From the NCBI RefSeq assembly GCF_000300455.3, contig NZ_CP007215.2, positions 1,736,001 through 1,800,000 on the forward strand: a stretch of 64,000 nucleotides of DNA, read 5' to 3'. This DNA is from Kosakonia sacchari SP1. Its GTDB lineage: Bacteria > Pseudomonadota > Gammaproteobacteria > Enterobacterales > Enterobacteriaceae. Under the pieces are notes generated by a model that saw only the letters and a program-made list of their open reading frames with translations, was not told the origin of the DNA and did not search any database. Below, piece after piece: positions 19,936 through 30,771 of the stretch (its first letter is position 1; every line of letters begins with the position of its first letter). Position numbers and translations under genes: made by a program.

Positions 19936-21306
19936 ATGGAAAAATTAACCTGTTTTAAAGCTTACGATATTCGCGGCAAGCTGGGCGAAGAACTCAATGA
20001 AGATATTGCATGGCGTATTGGCCGCGCCTATGGGGAATACCTGAAGCCGCAGACCATCGTGCTGGGCGGCGATGTGCGTCAGACCAGCGAAGCGCTGAAA
20101 CTGGCGCTGGCGAAAGGGTTGCAGGACGCCGGTGTGAATGTGCTGGATATTGGGCTTTCCGGCACCGAAGAGATCTATTTTGCCACTTTCCATCTGGGCG
20201 TTGACGGCGGTATCGAAGTGACCGCCAGCCACAACCCGATGGATTATAACGGCATGAAACTGGTGCGTAAGGGCGCACGTCCGATCAGCGGCGATACCGG
20301 CCTGCGCGATGTGCAGCGCCTGGCGGAAGCCAATGATTTCCCGCCGGTGAACCCGGCAAAACGCGGCAGCTACGAGCAAATTAATCTGCGCGATGCCTAT
20401 ATCGATCACCTGATGGGCTATATCGACACCAATAACCTCAAGCCGCTGAAGCTGGTGATTAACTCCGGTAACGGCGCGGCAGGTCCGGTGGTGGATGCCA
20501 TTGAAGCCCGCTTTAAGGCGCTGAATGTGCCGGTGACGTTCGTCAAAGTGCATAACGAGCCGGACGGCACCTTCCCGCACGGTATTCCTAACCCGCTGCT
20601 GCCCGAGTGCCGCGACGATACCCGCAATGCGGTGATTGAGCATAACGCCGATATGGGCATTGCTTTCGATGGCGACTTTGACCGTTGCTTCCTGTTCGAC
20701 GGGGAAGGGCAGTTTATCGAGGGCTACTACATTGTTGGCCTGCTGGCCGAAGCGTTCCTCGAAAAACATCCTGGCGCGAAAATTATTCATGACCCGCGCT
20801 TGTCGTGGAACACGGTAGATGTGGTTGGCCGCGCGGGCGGTACGCCGGTGATGTCGAAAACCGGCCATGCCTTTATCAAAGAGCGGATGCGCGAAGAAGA
20901 CGCTATCTATGGCGGCGAAATGAGCGCGCATCACTACTTCCGTGACTTTGCCTACTGCGACAGCGGCATGATCCCGTGGCTGCTGGTCACCGAACTGCTG
21001 TGCCTGAAAGGTAAAACCCTGGCGCAACTGGTGCGCGATCGCATGGTGGCGTTCCCGGCGAGCGGCGAGATCAACAGCAAGCTGGCGGACCCGGCGACGG
21101 CTATCAACCGCGTTGAACAACACTTCACGCCGGGTGCGCTGGAGATCGACCGTACGGACGGCATCAGCATCGCGTTTGCCGACTGGCGCTTTAACTTGCG
21201 CTCTTCCAACACAGAACCCGTTGTGCGTCTGAATGTTGAATCGCGGCGCGACGAGGAACTGATGAAAGCGCGAACGCAGGAAATTCTGGCACTGTTGAAT
21301 CAATAA
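19936..21306 (+). CDS. manB: ManB (CpsG), phosphomannomutase
   Basis: Interconverts mannose-6-phosphate and mannose-1-phosphate. The 456-residue protein has the active-site phosphoserine loop TASHNP (Ser98), the metal loop DGDFDR (about 246) and the C-terminal phosphate-binding [10 protein letters not shown]. The start at the second of two adjacent ATGs gives the E. coli length; both follow an AGAGG site. Confidence 0.97.
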   Translation: MEKLTCFKAYDIRGKLGEELNEDIAWRIGRAYGEYLKPQTIVLGGDVRQTSEALKLALAKGLQDAGVNVLDIGLSGTEEIYFATFHLGVDGGIEVTASHNPMDYNGMKLVRKGARPISGDTGLRDVQRLAEANDFPPVNPAKRGSYEQINLRDAYIDHLMGYIDTNNLKPLKLVINSGNGAAGPVVDAIEARFKALNVPVTFVKVHNEPDGTFPHGIPNPLLPECRDDTRNAVIEHNADMGIAFDGDFDRCFLFDGEGQFIEGYYIVGLLAEAFLEKHPGAKIIHDPRLSWNTVDVVGRAGGTPVMSKTGHAFIKERMREEDAIYGGEMSAHHYFRDFAYCDSGMIPWLLVTELLCLKGKTLAQLVRDRMVAFPASGEINSKLADPATAINRVEQHFTPGALEIDRTDGISIAFADWRFNLRSSNTEPVVRLNVESRRDEELMKARTQEILALLNQ

Positions 21307-21318
21307 CGATAAGGCGTT

Positions 21319-21340
21319 CCTCTCCCCGCTGCCGGGGAGG
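21319..21340 (+). other. Intercistronic hairpin between manB and wcaJ
   Basis: A GC-rich inverted repeat, CTCCCC-GCTGCC-GGGGAG, lies in the 59-bp gap. No T-run follows, so it is unlikely to terminate; it may stabilise mRNA or mark a processing point. Confidence 0.35.
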
Positions 21341-21365
21341 GTGAACATTACAGGCAGGTACAACA

Positions 21366-22760
21366 ATGACTCATCTCAAAAAACGCGACCGGGCCAAAAC
21401 GAATGCATCGTTAATCTCTATCGTGCAGCGCTTCTCCGACATCACCATTATGTTCGGTGGCCTGTGGTTGGTGTGTAAGGTCAATGCGCTGCCGTTCTTC
21501 TACATGCATCTGCTGATGGCTCTGATTACGCTGGTTGTTTTCCAGATGATCGGCGGAATGACCGATTTTTACCGCTCCTGGCGGGGCGTAAAAATCATGA
21601 CTGAACTGACGCTGCTGTTGCAGAACTGGACGCTGAGCCTGATTTTCAGCGCCGGTTTGCTGGCGTTCAATAATGATTTTGATAACACCTTCAACATTTA
21701 TCTCGCCTGGTATTTGTTGACCTCGATGGGGCTGATGATGAGCCGGGCGGTGATCCGCTTTGGCGCCGGCTGGATGCGTAACCTGGGCTACAACACGCGC
21801 CGCGTGGCGGTGGCCGGTGATATGCCGATGGGCCAGGAATTGCTGGAAGGTTTTCGCAATGAACCGTGGCTCGGGTTTGATGTGGTCGGGGTTTACCACG
21901 ATCCACAACCGGGCGGCATTACGACTGGCTGGGCGGGAAACCTCGACCAACTGGTGGAAGATGCGAAAAGCGGGAAAATTCACAACGTCTACATCGCCAT
22001 GTCGATGAACGATGCGGCCTGCATTAAAAAGCTGGTGCGCCAGCTCGCCGATACCACCTGTTCGGTGATCCTTATCCCTGACGTTTTCACCTTTAATATT
22101 CTGCACTCGCGTGTGGAAGAGGTGAACGGCGTGCCAGTGGTGCCGCTGTATGACACGCCGCTTTCCGGTGTCAACCGCATCCTGAAACGTCTGGAAGATA
22201 TTGTTCTCGCCTCGCTGATTTTGCTGCTCATCTCCCCGGTGCTGTTGGCGATTTCGGTGGCGGTGAAACTCAGTTCGCCGGGGCCGGTTATCTTCCGCCA
22301 GACGCGTTATGGCATGGACGGTAAGCCAATCAAAGTGTGGAAATTCCGCTCCATGAAGGTGATGGAAAACGACAAAGTGGTAACGCAGGCGACGCAGAAC
22401 GATCCGCGCGTTACCAAAGTCGGCAGTTTCCTGCGCCGTACGTCGCTCGATGAACTGCCGCAGTTTATCAATGTGCTGACCGGCGGGATGTCGATTGTTG
22501 GCCCGCGCCCGCATGCGGTAGCGCATAACGAGCAGTATCGCTCGCTGATTGAGGGCTACATGCTGCGCCATAAAGTGAAACCCGGGATTACCGGCTGGGC
22601 ACAAATTAATGGCTGGCGCGGTGAAACCGACACGCTGGAGAAAATGGAAAAACGCATTGAGTTCGATCTCGAATACATCCGTGAATGGAGTCTGTGGTTC
22701 GATATCAAAATCGTTTTTCTGACCGTCTTTAAAGGCTTTGTTAACAAAGCGGCGTATTAA
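21366..22760 (+). CDS. wcaJ: WcaJ, undecaprenyl-phosphate glucose phosphotransferase
   Basis: WcaJ starts colanic acid repeat synthesis by moving glucose-1-phosphate from UDP-glucose to undecaprenyl phosphate. The 464-residue protein has four N-terminal transmembrane segments, a central CoA-binding-like Rossmann domain (about 140-260) and a re-entrant membrane helix. Its catalytic bacterial sugar transferase domain is at about 275-464, with KFRSM, SLDELPQ and GPRPHA motifs. Typical polyprenyl-P hexose transferase; full length. Confidence 0.97.
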   Translation: MTHLKKRDRAKTNASLISIVQRFSDITIMFGGLWLVCKVNALPFFYMHLLMALITLVVFQMIGGMTDFYRSWRGVKIMTELTLLLQNWTLSLIFSAGLLAFNNDFDNTFNIYLAWYLLTSMGLMMSRAVIRFGAGWMRNLGYNTRRVAVAGDMPMGQELLEGFRNEPWLGFDVVGVYHDPQPGGITTGWAGNLDQLVEDAKSGKIHNVYIAMSMNDAACIKKLVRQLADTTCSVILIPDVFTFNILHSRVEEVNGVPVVPLYDTPLSGVNRILKRLEDIVLASLILLLISPVLLAISVAVKLSSPGPVIFRQTRYGMDGKPIKVWKFRSMKVMENDKVVTQATQNDPRVTKVGSFLRRTSLDELPQFINVLTGGMSIVGPRPHAVAHNEQYRSLIEGYMLRHKVKPGITGWAQINGWRGETDTLEKMEKRIEFDLEYIREWSLWFDIKIVFLTVFKGFVNKAAY

Positions 22761-22769
22761 GGAAAGGTC

Positions 22770-24248
22770 ATGAGCCTGAGAGAAAAAACCATCAGCGGCG
22801 CGAAGTGGTCCGCCATGGCGACCCTGACCATTATTGGTCTGGGGCTGGTGCAGATGACCGTGCTGGCGCGCATTATCGATAACCACCAGTTCGGTCTGCT
22901 GACCGTCTCGCTGGTGATTATCGCGCTGGCGGATACGCTGTCGGATTTTGGCATCGCTAACTCGATTATTCAGCGTAAAGAGATAAGCCATCTCGAACTG
23001 ACTACGTTGTACTGGCTCAATGTTGGGCTGGGCATCGTGGTCTGCATTGCCGTTTTCTCCCTGAGCGGGACGATCGCCAATGTGCTGAATAACCCGGATC
23101 TGGAACCGCTGATTAAAACGCTGTCGCTGGCCTTCGTGGTGATCCCACACGGCCAGCAATTTCGCGCCTTGATGCAAAAAGAACTGGAGTTCAACAAGAT
23201 AGGCGCCATCGAAACGCTGTCGGTGCTGGCGGGCTTCAGTTTTACGGTCATCAGCGCGTTCTTCTGGCCGCTGGCGATGACCGCGATCCTCGGTTATCTG
23301 GTTAACAGCGCCGTGCGCACGCTGCTGTTTGGCTATTTTGGGCGCAAAATTTACCGCCCTGGGTTGCATTTCTCGCTGGCGTCGGTCAGCTCCAACCTGC
23401 GTTTTGGCGCCTGGCTGACAGCAGACAGCATCATCAACTATGTGAATACCAACCTCTCCACGCTGGTGCTGGCGCGTATTCTCGGTGCCAGTGTCGCCGG
23501 GGGCTACAACCTGGCGTACAACGTGGCGGTAGTGCCGCCGATGAAGCTCAACCCTATCATCACCCGCGTGCTGTTCCCGGCGTTTGCCAAAATTCAGGAC
23601 GACACCGAGAAGCTGCGCGTGAACTTCTACAAACTGCTGTCTGTGGTCGGGATCATTAACTTCCCGATCCTGCTGGGGCTGATGGTGGTGTCGAATAACT
23701 TTGTGCCGCTGGTGTTTGGCGACAAATGGAACAGCATCATTCCCATCCTGCAATTGCTCTGTATCGTCGGGCTGTTGCGCGCAGTGGGTAACCCGATTGG
23801 TTCGCTGCTGATGGCGAAAGCGCGGGTGGATATCAGCTTTAAATTCAATGTTTTTAAAACGTTTCTCTTTATCCCCGCCATTATTGTCGGTGGACATCTG
23901 GCGGGTGCGCTCGGCGTGACACTCGGTTTTCTGCTGGTGCAAATCATCAACACGGTGCTGAGCTACTTCGTGATGATTAAACCGGTGCTCGGTTCCAGCT
24001 ACCGTCAGTACATCCTGAGCCTGTGGCTGCCCTTTTACCTGTCGCTGCCGACCCTGGTGGTGAGCTACGGCCTGGGCCTGGCCCTGAACGGACATCTGCC
24101 GCTGGCGGCGATGTTGGCGATTCAGGTCGCGGCGGGCGTGGTGGCGTTCGCCGGGATGCTGATTGTGTCGCGTAATGCGCTGGTGGTGGAGATGAAACGC
24201 CAGTTTTGCCGCAACGAGAAACTTAAAACGCTGCTTCGCGCAGGATAA
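22770..24248 (+). CDS. wzxC: WzxC, colanic acid repeat-unit flippase
   Basis: A 492-residue, polytopic MOP-superfamily transporter (about 12-14 transmembrane helices) that flips lipid-linked colanic acid repeats to the periplasm. Nearly collinear with E. coli WzxC from MSLREKTISGAKWSA onward. It lies 9 bp after wcaJ in the same operon. Unlike the O-antigen wzx at 34.3 kb, its frame is intact. Confidence 0.96.
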   Translation: MSLREKTISGAKWSAMATLTIIGLGLVQMTVLARIIDNHQFGLLTVSLVIIALADTLSDFGIANSIIQRKEISHLELTTLYWLNVGLGIVVCIAVFSLSGTIANVLNNPDLEPLIKTLSLAFVVIPHGQQFRALMQKELEFNKIGAIETLSVLAGFSFTVISAFFWPLAMTAILGYLVNSAVRTLLFGYFGRKIYRPGLHFSLASVSSNLRFGAWLTADSIINYVNTNLSTLVLARILGASVAGGYNLAYNVAVVPPMKLNPIITRVLFPAFAKIQDDTEKLRVNFYKLLSVVGIINFPILLGLMVVSNNFVPLVFGDKWNSIIPILQLLCIVGLLRAVGNPIGSLLMAKARVDISFKFNVFKTFLFIPAIIVGGHLAGALGVTLGFLLVQIINTVLSYFVMIKPVLGSSYRQYILSLWLPFYLSLPTLVVSYGLGLALNGHLPLAAMLAIQVAAGVVAFAGMLIVSRNALVVEMKRQFCRNEKLKTLLRAG

Positions 24249-24280
24249 GAAACCTGATTGAACCCCTTTATGAGGTCGTT

Positions 24281-25561
24281 ATGAAATTATTGATCCTTGG
24301 CAATCACACATGCGGCAACCGTGGTGACAGCGCTATTTTACGTGGGCTGCTGGATGCGATTGCCCTGATTGAGCCGGATGCAGAGGTGGATGTGATGAGC
24401 CGCTATCCGGTGAGCTCATCCTGGTTACTCAACCGCCCGGTGATGGGCGACCCGCTCTATAGCCAGATGAAAGAGCAGAACAACGCCGCCGGGTTAATGG
24501 GGCGCGTGAAGAAGGTGCTGCGCCGCCGTTACCAGCACCAGGTGCTGCTCTCCAGGGTGACGGATACCGGAAAGCTGCGCAATATCGCGATCGCGCAAGG
24601 GTTTACCGATTTTGTCCGCCGCCTGGCGGACTATGACGCGATTATTCAGGTCGGCGGCTCTTTCTTTGTTGATCTGTACGGCGTGCCGCAGTTTGAGCAC
24701 GCGCTGTGTACGTTTATGGCGAAAAAACCGATCTACATGATTGGTCACAGCGTGGGACCGTTCCAGAACGAGGCGTTTAACCAACTGGCGAATTATGTTT
24801 TTGGCCATTGCGATGCGCTGATCCTGCGTGAAACCGTGAGCCTCAATTTGATGAAGCAAAGCGACATCACCACCAGCAAAGTCGAGCAGGGCGTTGATAC
24901 CGCCTGGCTGGTGGATCACCATCAGCATGATTTTGTGGCCAGCTATGCGGTGCAGCACTGGCTGGATCTGGCGACGAAAGAGAAAACCGTGGCGATTACG
25001 CTGCGTGAACTGGCGCCGTTTGATAAACGACTTAACACCACTCAACAGGCCTATGAACAGGCTTTTGCCGAGGTGGTCAACCGGATTATTGACGCAGGTT
25101 ATCAGGTTATTGCGCTCTCCACCTGCACCGGTATCGACAGCTATAACAAAGATGACCGCATGGTGGCGCTCAATCTGCGCCAGTATGTCAACGATCCGTC
25201 GCGTTACCACGTGGTAATGGATGAACTGAACGATCTGGAGATGGGCAAGATCCTCGGCGCGTGTGAGTTAACGGTGGGTACGCGCCTGCACTCCGCGATT
25301 ATCTCGATGAACTTTGGTACGCCAGCGATTGCTATCAATTATGAACACAAGTCGGCAGGCATCATGCAGCAACTCGGGATGCCGGAAATGGCGGTCGACA
25401 TTCGCCATCTGCTGGATGGTTCATTAGCGGCGATGGCGGCCGACACGCTGGGGCAGTTGCCTGCGATTAACCAGCGCCTGGCAACGGCGGTGGCGGCTGA
25501 GCGCGAGCACGGCATGAAAATGGTCAAATCTGTGCTCGACCGCGTACAGGGGGTGAAATGA
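24281..25561 (+). CDS. wcaK: WcaK, colanic acid pyruvyl transferase
   Basis: A polysaccharide pyruvyl transferase-family protein of 426 residues (ILGNHTCGNRGDSAILRG at the N-terminus, then the VGTRLHS motif near residue 330). It adds the pyruvate ketal to a terminal sugar of the repeat using phosphoenolpyruvate. A GAGGT ribosome-binding site precedes the ATG, and its stop overlaps wcaL. Confidence 0.95.
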   Translation: MKLLILGNHTCGNRGDSAILRGLLDAIALIEPDAEVDVMSRYPVSSSWLLNRPVMGDPLYSQMKEQNNAAGLMGRVKKVLRRRYQHQVLLSRVTDTGKLRNIAIAQGFTDFVRRLADYDAIIQVGGSFFVDLYGVPQFEHALCTFMAKKPIYMIGHSVGPFQNEAFNQLANYVFGHCDALILRETVSLNLMKQSDITTSKVEQGVDTAWLVDHHQHDFVASYAVQHWLDLATKEKTVAITLRELAPFDKRLNTTQQAYEQAFAEVVNRIIDAGYQVIALSTCTGIDSYNKDDRMVALNLRQYVNDPSRYHVVMDELNDLEMGKILGACELTVGTRLHSAIISMNFGTPAIAINYEHKSAGIMQQLGMPEMAVDIRHLLDGSLAAMAADTLGQLPAINQRLATAVAAEREHGMKMVKSVLDRVQGVK

Positions 25562-26778
25562 AAGTCAGCTTTTTTTTGCTGAAGTTTCCCTTATCTTCCG
25601 AAACCTTTGTGCTCAACCAGATTGTCGCCTTTATCAATATGGGTTTTGAGGTTGAGATTGTCGCCCTGCATAAGGGCGATATGAACAATACACACGCGGC
25701 GTATACCGAGTACCGGCTGGCGGAAAAAACACACTGGCTGCTGGCCGAGCCGGAAGGGAAGATGGCAAAACTGAGCTATCGCGGGCAGGCGATAGCGCGG
25801 GGTATCTGGAAATCCTCCACCTGGAAAGCGTTGAATATGTCGCGCTATGGTGACGAAGCCCGCAACCTGATCCTGCCAGCCATTTGTGGCCTCGCGCCGC
25901 GCACATTCAGCGCCGATGTCTTTATCGCCCACTTTGGCCCGGCAGGCGTTACCGCCGCCAAACTGCGGGAACTTGGCGTTCTTAAAGGCAAAATCGCCAC
26001 CGTATTCCACGGCATTGATATCTCGCATCGCGACGTGTTGAACCACTATACGCCGGAGTATCAGCAGCTTTTCCAGCGTGGCGATCTGATGCTGCCGATC
26101 AGCGATTTATGGGCCGGTAGGCTGAAAAACATGGGCTGCCCGGAGACCAAGATCGCTGTGTCACGCATGGGGGTCGATATGGCCCGCTTTAGTTTGCGCT
26201 CGGTTAAAAACCCCGGTAGCCCACTGCAAATTATCTCTGTCGCGCGCCTGACCGAGAAAAAAGGGCTGCATGTTGCGATTGAGGCGTGCCGTCTATTGAA
26301 AGAACGCGGTGTGGATTTCAAATATCGCATCCTCGGTATTGGTCCATGGGAACGCCGCTTACGCACCCTTATCGAACAATTCCAGCTGGAAGATGTGATT
26401 GAAATGCCGGGCTTTAAACCCAGCCATGAAGTGAAAGCGCTGCTTGATGAAGCCGACGTTTTTTTGCTGCCGTCAGTTACCGGCGCGGATGGGGATATGG
26501 AAGGGATCCCGGTTGCGCTGATGGAGGCGATGGCGGTGGGGATCCCGGTAGTATCAACTGTCCACAGCGGCATTCCGGAATTGATCGATGCCGGGCAGTC
26601 CGGCTGGCTGGTACCGGAAAATGATGCCGAGGCGCTGGCGCAGCGACTGGCTGCTTTCGGTGACATGGAGTGCCGTGATTTAACACCAGTGGTGACGCGG
26701 GCGCGCGAAAAAGTCGAGAACGACTTCAACCAGAAAATCATCAACCAGCAACTTGCCAGTCTGTTGCAGACGCTTTAA
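25558..26778 (+). CDS. wcaL: WcaL, colanic acid glycosyltransferase (GT4)
   Basis: A 406-residue GT-B, family-4 enzyme with the donor-site E-x7-E in [12 protein letters not shown] (about residue 320) and [13 protein letters not shown] in the second domain. Similar to E. coli WcaL along its full length. The T8 run at 25570-25577 is in frame, useful when judging the T-run frameshifts in wzx and wzy. Start overlaps the wcaK stop (ATGA). Confidence 0.95.
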   Translation: MKVSFFLLKFPLSSETFVLNQIVAFINMGFEVEIVALHKGDMNNTHAAYTEYRLAEKTHWLLAEPEGKMAKLSYRGQAIARGIWKSSTWKALNMSRYGDEARNLILPAICGLAPRTFSADVFIAHFGPAGVTAAKLRELGVLKGKIATVFHGIDISHRDVLNHYTPEYQQLFQRGDLMLPISDLWAGRLKNMGCPETKIAVSRMGVDMARFSLRSVKNPGSPLQIISVARLTEKKGLHVAIEACRLLKERGVDFKYRILGIGPWERRLRTLIEQFQLEDVIEMPGFKPSHEVKALLDEADVFLLPSVTGADGDMEGIPVALMEAMAVGIPVVSTVHSGIPELIDAGQSGWLVPENDAEALAQRLAAFGDMECRDLTPVVTRAREKVENDFNQKIINQQLASLLQTL

Positions 26779-26788
26779 CAGAGGTTTT

Positions 26789-28204
26789 ATGACCGTGAAG
26801 AATACAGCAACTGCGCTCTCGCGACGCACCTTCCTGGCCGCCAGTTCCGCGCTGGCGGCACTTCCTTTGCTACACACTCCAGCCGCCCGCGCGCTGGGGC
26901 GTAACGACACGGTCAGTATCAGTGATTACAACCGCAATGACTGGCCCGCGGCGTTTAAACAAGCTTTTGCTGACGGACAAACTGTGGAAGTTCCCGCAGG
27001 TGTGGTCTGCGACAATATCAACACCGGTATTTTCATTCCTGCCGGCAAAACGCTGCTGGTGCGCGGCGCACTGAAAGGTAACGGACGCGGGCGCTTTGTG
27101 TTGCAGGACGGTAGCCGGGTGGTAGGAGAGAAGGGCGGTAATTTCTATAACATCACGCTGGATGTGCGCGGTTCAGACTGCGTCATTAAGGGCGTAAGTA
27201 TGAGCGGCTTTGGCCCGGTGATGCAGATTTACATTGGCGGCAAAGATGCGCGCGCGATGCGCAATTTGGTCATCGATAACATCACGGTGAGCAAAGCGAA
27301 CTATGGCATTTTACGCCAGGGTTTCCACAACGAACTGGACGGCGTGCGGATTACTAATGGCCATTTCAGTGACTTACAAGGTGATGCCATCGAATGGAAT
27401 GTGGCCATCAATGACCGCAACATCCTCATCTCCGACCATGTGATTGATAATATCAACTGCACCAACGGCAAAATTAACTGGGGCATTGGTATTGGGCTGG
27501 CAGGCAGCACCTACGACAATAACTACCCTGAAGATCAAGCGGTTAAAAACTTTGTCGTGGCGAATATTACCGGCAGCAACTGCCGCCAGTTAGTGCATGT
27601 GGAAAACGGTAAACACTTTATTATTCGCAACGTTAAAGCGAAAAACATCACCCCGGATTTCAGTAAAAAAGCCGGGATTGATAATGCGACTGTGGCGATT
27701 TACGGCTGTGATAATTTCGTCATTGATAATGTTTCAATGGTCAATAGCGCTGGCATGCTGATTGGCTATGGTGTTATCAAAGGCGACTATTTGTCGATCC
27801 CGCAGAATTTCAAACTCAACGATATCCAGCAGGACAATAGCAGCAGCAAATATAAACTGCGCGGTATCCAGATATCGTCCGGCAATGCGACGTCGTTTGT
27901 GGCTATCACCAACGTGAAAATGCAGAGTGCGACGCTGGAGCTGCACAATAAACCGCAACATCTTTTCCTGCGTAATATCAATGTGACGCAAGAGGCGGCC
28001 AACGGCCCGGCACTGAAGCTGAACTTCGATTTACGCAAAGATGTGCGCGGGCGTTTTATGGCGAAACAGGACACCTTGCTGTCGTTGGCGAATATTCACG
28101 CAGTCAATGAAAATGGGCAAAGTTCAGTCGATATCGACAGGGTCGATCAGCATGTAGTGAATGCCGATAATTTGAACTTCCGTTTGCCGGCGAAGCGGCT
28201 CTAA
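26789..28204 (+). CDS. wcaM: WcaM, colanic acid biosynthesis protein with Tat signal
   Basis: The last gene of the colanic acid cluster, 471 residues. The N-terminus carries a twin-arginine motif SRRTFL followed by a hydrophobic stretch and an Ala-rich cleavage region, so export by Tat is likely. The remainder is a right-handed beta-helix-like protein with many Asn/Ile-rich repeats, highly similar to E. coli WcaM. Its biochemical role is not firmly established. Start at the ATG with AGAGG 5 nt upstream. Confidence 0.94.
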   Translation: MTVKNTATALSRRTFLAASSALAALPLLHTPAARALGRNDTVSISDYNRNDWPAAFKQAFADGQTVEVPAGVVCDNINTGIFIPAGKTLLVRGALKGNGRGRFVLQDGSRVVGEKGGNFYNITLDVRGSDCVIKGVSMSGFGPVMQIYIGGKDARAMRNLVIDNITVSKANYGILRQGFHNELDGVRITNGHFSDLQGDAIEWNVAINDRNILISDHVIDNINCTNGKINWGIGIGLAGSTYDNNYPEDQAVKNFVVANITGSNCRQLVHVENGKHFIIRNVKAKNITPDFSKKAGIDNATVAIYGCDNFVIDNVSMVNSAGMLIGYGVIKGDYLSIPQNFKLNDIQQDNSSSKYKLRGIQISSGNATSFVAITNVKMQSATLELHNKPQHLFLRNINVTQEAANGPALKLNFDLRKDVRGRFMAKQDTLLSLANIHAVNENGQSSVDIDRVDQHVVNADNLNFRLPAKRL

Positions 28205-28346
28205 GCGCGGGAAATGGCCTTTTACGATAAATCCTGGTGATTTAGCGCCAGGGTTAGGATTACATCTACTGCCTTGCAGGGACATTAGGCGTAACATCTT
28301 TCACTTTCCTCGCTGCAAACGCACTGGCGAAAACAGGTTAAAGGTT

Positions 28347-28352
28347 TATAAT
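28347..28352 (+). promoter_or_regulatory. galF: Candidate -10 element for galF
   Basis: A perfect TATAAT lies 30 bp before the galF ATG. The -35 region 17 bp upstream is poor (CTGGCG), so the promoter may be activator-dependent or the match may be fortuitous. The 177-bp wcaM-galF gap otherwise holds only a weak hairpin (28233-28252). Confidence 0.45.
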
Positions 28353-28381
28353 TCATCCAATTATTATAGGTGGAAGAAATA

Positions 28382-29275
28382 ATGGTTAATTTGAAAGCAG
28401 TTATTCCGGTAGCCGGTCTGGGAATGCATATGCTCCCGGCCACGAAAGCGATTCCAAAAGAGATGCTACCGATCGTCGACAAGCCGATGATTCAGTACAT
28501 CGTCGACGAAGTTGTTGCTGCAGGGATCAAAGAAATCGTTCTGGTGACTCACTCGTCAAAAAACGCGGTGGAAAACCACTTCGACACCTCCTACGAACTT
28601 GAAGCGCTGCTTGAACAGCGTGTTAAACGCCAGTTGCTGGCGGAAGTGCAGTCTATTTGTCCGCCAGGCGTGACGATTATGAACGTGCGTCAGGCGCAGC
28701 CGCTGGGGTTAGGCCACTCTATCCTCTGTGCGCGTCCGATTGTAGGCGACAACCCGTTTGTCGTTGTACTGCCGGATATCGTGCTGGATACGGCGACCGC
28801 CGATCCGCTGCGTTACAACCTCGCGGCGATGGTGGCACGCTTTGCTGAGACCGGCCGCAGCCAGGTGCTGGCAAAACGCATGAAAGGCGATCTCTCTGAA
28901 TACTCCGTTATCCAGACCAAAGAGCCACTGGATACAGAAGGTAAAGTCAGTCGTATTGTGCAGTTTATTGAAAAACCGGATCAACCGCAGACGCTGGATT
29001 CCGACCTGATGGCAGTGGGGCGCTATGTACTTTCTGCCGATATCTGGGCGGAACTGGAAAAAACCGAGCCGGGCGCATGGGGGCGTATTCAGCTGACCGA
29101 TGCGATTGCAGAGCTTGCAGAAAAACAGTCTGTTGATGCGATGTTGATGACCGGCGACAGCTATGACTGCGGTAAGAAAATGGGGTACATGCAGGCCTTT
29201 GTGAACTACGGTCTGCGTAACCTGAAAGAAGGTCAGAAATTCCGCGAAAGTATTAAAAAATTGCTGGCGCAGTAA
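28382..29275 (+). CDS. galF: GalF, UDP-glucose pyrophosphorylase-like protein
   Basis: A 297-residue nucleotidyltransferase closely related to GalU. It carries the GalF-specific variant of the signature: [20 protein letters not shown] has Met-His where GalU has Thr-Arg, and GalF is only weakly active alone and modulates GalU. It marks the left boundary of the O-antigen locus in enteric bacteria. Start at MVNLKAV, preceded by an AGGTGGAAG site. Confidence 0.96.
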   Translation: MVNLKAVIPVAGLGMHMLPATKAIPKEMLPIVDKPMIQYIVDEVVAAGIKEIVLVTHSSKNAVENHFDTSYELEALLEQRVKRQLLAEVQSICPPGVTIMNVRQAQPLGLGHSILCARPIVGDNPFVVVLPDIVLDTATADPLRYNLAAMVARFAETGRSQVLAKRMKGDLSEYSVIQTKEPLDTEGKVSRIVQFIEKPDQPQTLDSDLMAVGRYVLSADIWAELEKTEPGAWGRIQLTDAIAELAEKQSVDAMLMTGDSYDCGKKMGYMQAFVNYGLRNLKEGQKFRESIKKLLAQ

Positions 29276-29311
29276 ATAATTAAAGCGGTGTAGTTAAGAT
29301 ATTTACAGCAG

Positions 29312-29371
29312 GGGCGGTATAGGGTTGCCACAAGGACATTTCATCCTGTGGTTATTCTTACTGCCCTTTTT
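29312..29371 (+). terminator. galF terminator (two-tier hairpin with T-run)
   Basis: An outer stem GGGCGGTA/TACTGCCC (one G-U pair) encloses an inner hairpin, CCACAAGGA/TCCTGTGG with one bulged A, and is followed by TTTTTG. It lies 36 bp after the galF stop and should end galF transcription before the O-antigen operon. Confidence 0.75.
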
Positions 29372-29559
29372 GTTTTCATTATAAAATCAACGATTAAAAA
29401 AGGTAGGCATGGGTAATTATTGCGCTGACGTAAGCAAGATTTTTCCTTGTTTCCGTGCCTGTTTCGGCGGAGAATAGCCGCTTAGCATTTTGTGCCAAGT
29501 GGCGAATTCAAATAAGGGTAGCGCAGTCGTTAACATTGTAAATTGCTGACAAAAGCACA

Positions 29560-29598
29560 CAGTGCACAGGTAGCTGAAGAGCCTGGGGCGGTAGCGTG
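29560..29598 (+). promoter_or_regulatory. JUMPstart / ops element of the O-antigen operon
   Basis: The 39-bp JUMPstart sequence is almost complete (CAGTGCACAGGTAGCTG, then AGCCTGGGGCGGTAGCGTG), with an exact ops core GGCGGTAGCGTG at 29587-29598. It indicates RfaH-dependent expression of the rml-O-antigen operon. Confidence 0.96.
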
Positions 29599-29682
29599 TC
29601 TAAAATATGTTCTAGTAAGTTAATAACCTACTCTTAACTACCCTTAAATTAAAACATAGCAAAACAAAAGCGGAAGAAACTC

Positions 29683-30771
29683 GTGAAAATACTGGTCACA
29701 GGTGGTGCAGGTTTTATTGGGTCTGCAGTCGTTCGTCATATCATTAATAACACTGCTGATTTCGTGGTTAATGTGGATAAATTAACCTATGCCGGGAATT
29801 TGGAATCACTGGCGGAAATCAATAACGACCCGCGTTATGTTTTTGAACGTGCGGACATTTGTGATAGTGATGCAATGGCGCGGATTTTTGCTGAGCATCA
29901 ACCTGATGCGGTCATGCACCTCGCTGCGGAAAGCCATGTCGATCGCTCGATTACTGGCCCTGCCGCGTTTATTGAGACCAATATTGTTGGCACCTATGTG
30001 TTGCTTGAAGCTGCACGCCAATATTGGGCTCAGTTGGATGAAGCGCGCAAAGCGGCCTTCCGTTTCCATCATATCTCCACTGACGAAGTATATGGTGATT
30101 TGCCTCACCCGGATGAAGTGACCGCCGGTGAATCATTGCCTCTGTTCACTGAGCAAACTGCTTACGCACCGAGTAGCCCTTACTCAGCCTCTAAAGCCTC
30201 CAGCGATCATTTGGTCCGCGCGTGGCGCAGAACCTATGGTTTCCCGACAATTGTTACCAATTGCTCCAATAATTACGGACCGTTCCATTTCCCGGAAAAA
30301 CTGATCCCGCTGGTTATCCTGAATGCGTTGGCGGGCAAAGCGCTGCCAGTGTATGGCAAAGGAGATCAAATTCGCGATTGGTTGTATGTTGAAGATCACG
30401 CGCGCGCGCTTTATACCGTGGTCACGCAAGGTGTTGTGGGTGAGACTTATAATATCGGCGGCCATAACGAAAAACAGAACCTCGATGTTGTCCACATGAT
30501 TTGTGACTTGCTGGATGAGATCGTACCGAAGGCAACCTCATATCGTGAGCAGATCACTTACGTAACTGACCGTCCGGGGCACGATCGCCGTTATGCAATC
30601 GATGCCGATAAAATCAGTAAAGAACTGGGCTGGAAACCGGTTGAAACTTTCGAAAGCGGCATCCGTAAAACGGTTGAGTGGTATTTGTCCAACAGCACAT
30701 GGGTAGAGAACGTGCAAAGCGGCGCCTATCAGTCGTGGATTGAACAAAATTACGGGAAGCGCAGTGAATGA
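29683..30771 (+). CDS. rfbB: RmlB, dTDP-glucose 4,6-dehydratase
   Basis: Converts dTDP-glucose to dTDP-4-keto-6-deoxyglucose, the branch point for dTDP-rhamnose and dTDP-4-amino sugars. A 362-residue extended SDR with GGAGFIG at residues 7-13, catalytic TDE (133-135) and Y167-x3-K171. The start is a GTG, as in other enteric rfbB genes, with GGAAG upstream. The stop overlaps rfbD by ATGA. Confidence 0.97.
   Translation: MKILVTGGAGFIGSAVVRHIINNTADFVVNVDKLTYAGNLESLAEINNDPRYVFERADICDSDAMARIFAEHQPDAVMHLAAESHVDRSITGPAAFIETNIVGTYVLLEAARQYWAQLDEARKAAFRFHHISTDEVYGDLPHPDEVTAGESLPLFTEQTAYAPSSPYSASKASSDHLVRAWRRTYGFPTIVTNCSNNYGPFHFPEKLIPLVILNALAGKALPVYGKGDQIRDWLYVEDHARALYTVVTQGVVGETYNIGGHNEKQNLDVVHMICDLLDEIVPKATSYREQITYVTDRPGHDRRYAIDADKISKELGWKPVETFESGIRKTVEWYLSNSTWVENVQSGAYQSWIEQNYGKRSE

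Larger units (their letters stand above)
29276..29682 (+). other. 407-bp galF-rmlB intergenic region
   Basis: No gene is seen. The region contains, in order, a branched terminator after galF, an AT-rich stretch where the O-antigen promoter is expected (no convincing -35/-10 pair resolved), and JUMPstart/ops 85 bp before the rmlB start. Confidence 0.7.

Noticed and set aside
19945-21366. A 473-codon open frame antisense to manB
   Set aside because: Same cause: shadow of a high-GC sense gene; no ribosome-binding site or recognisable domain.
21411-24095. An 894-codon open frame antisense to wcaJ, wzxC and the start of their neighbours
   Set aside because: It mirrors GC-rich sense codons, gives a His/Gln/Arg-rich low-complexity protein without family resemblance, and both sense genes are clearly real.
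29311-29321. GGGGCGGTATAG after galF looks like the beginning of an ops element
   Set aside because: It lacks the GCGTG part of ops and is one arm of the galF terminator; the true ops is at 29587.
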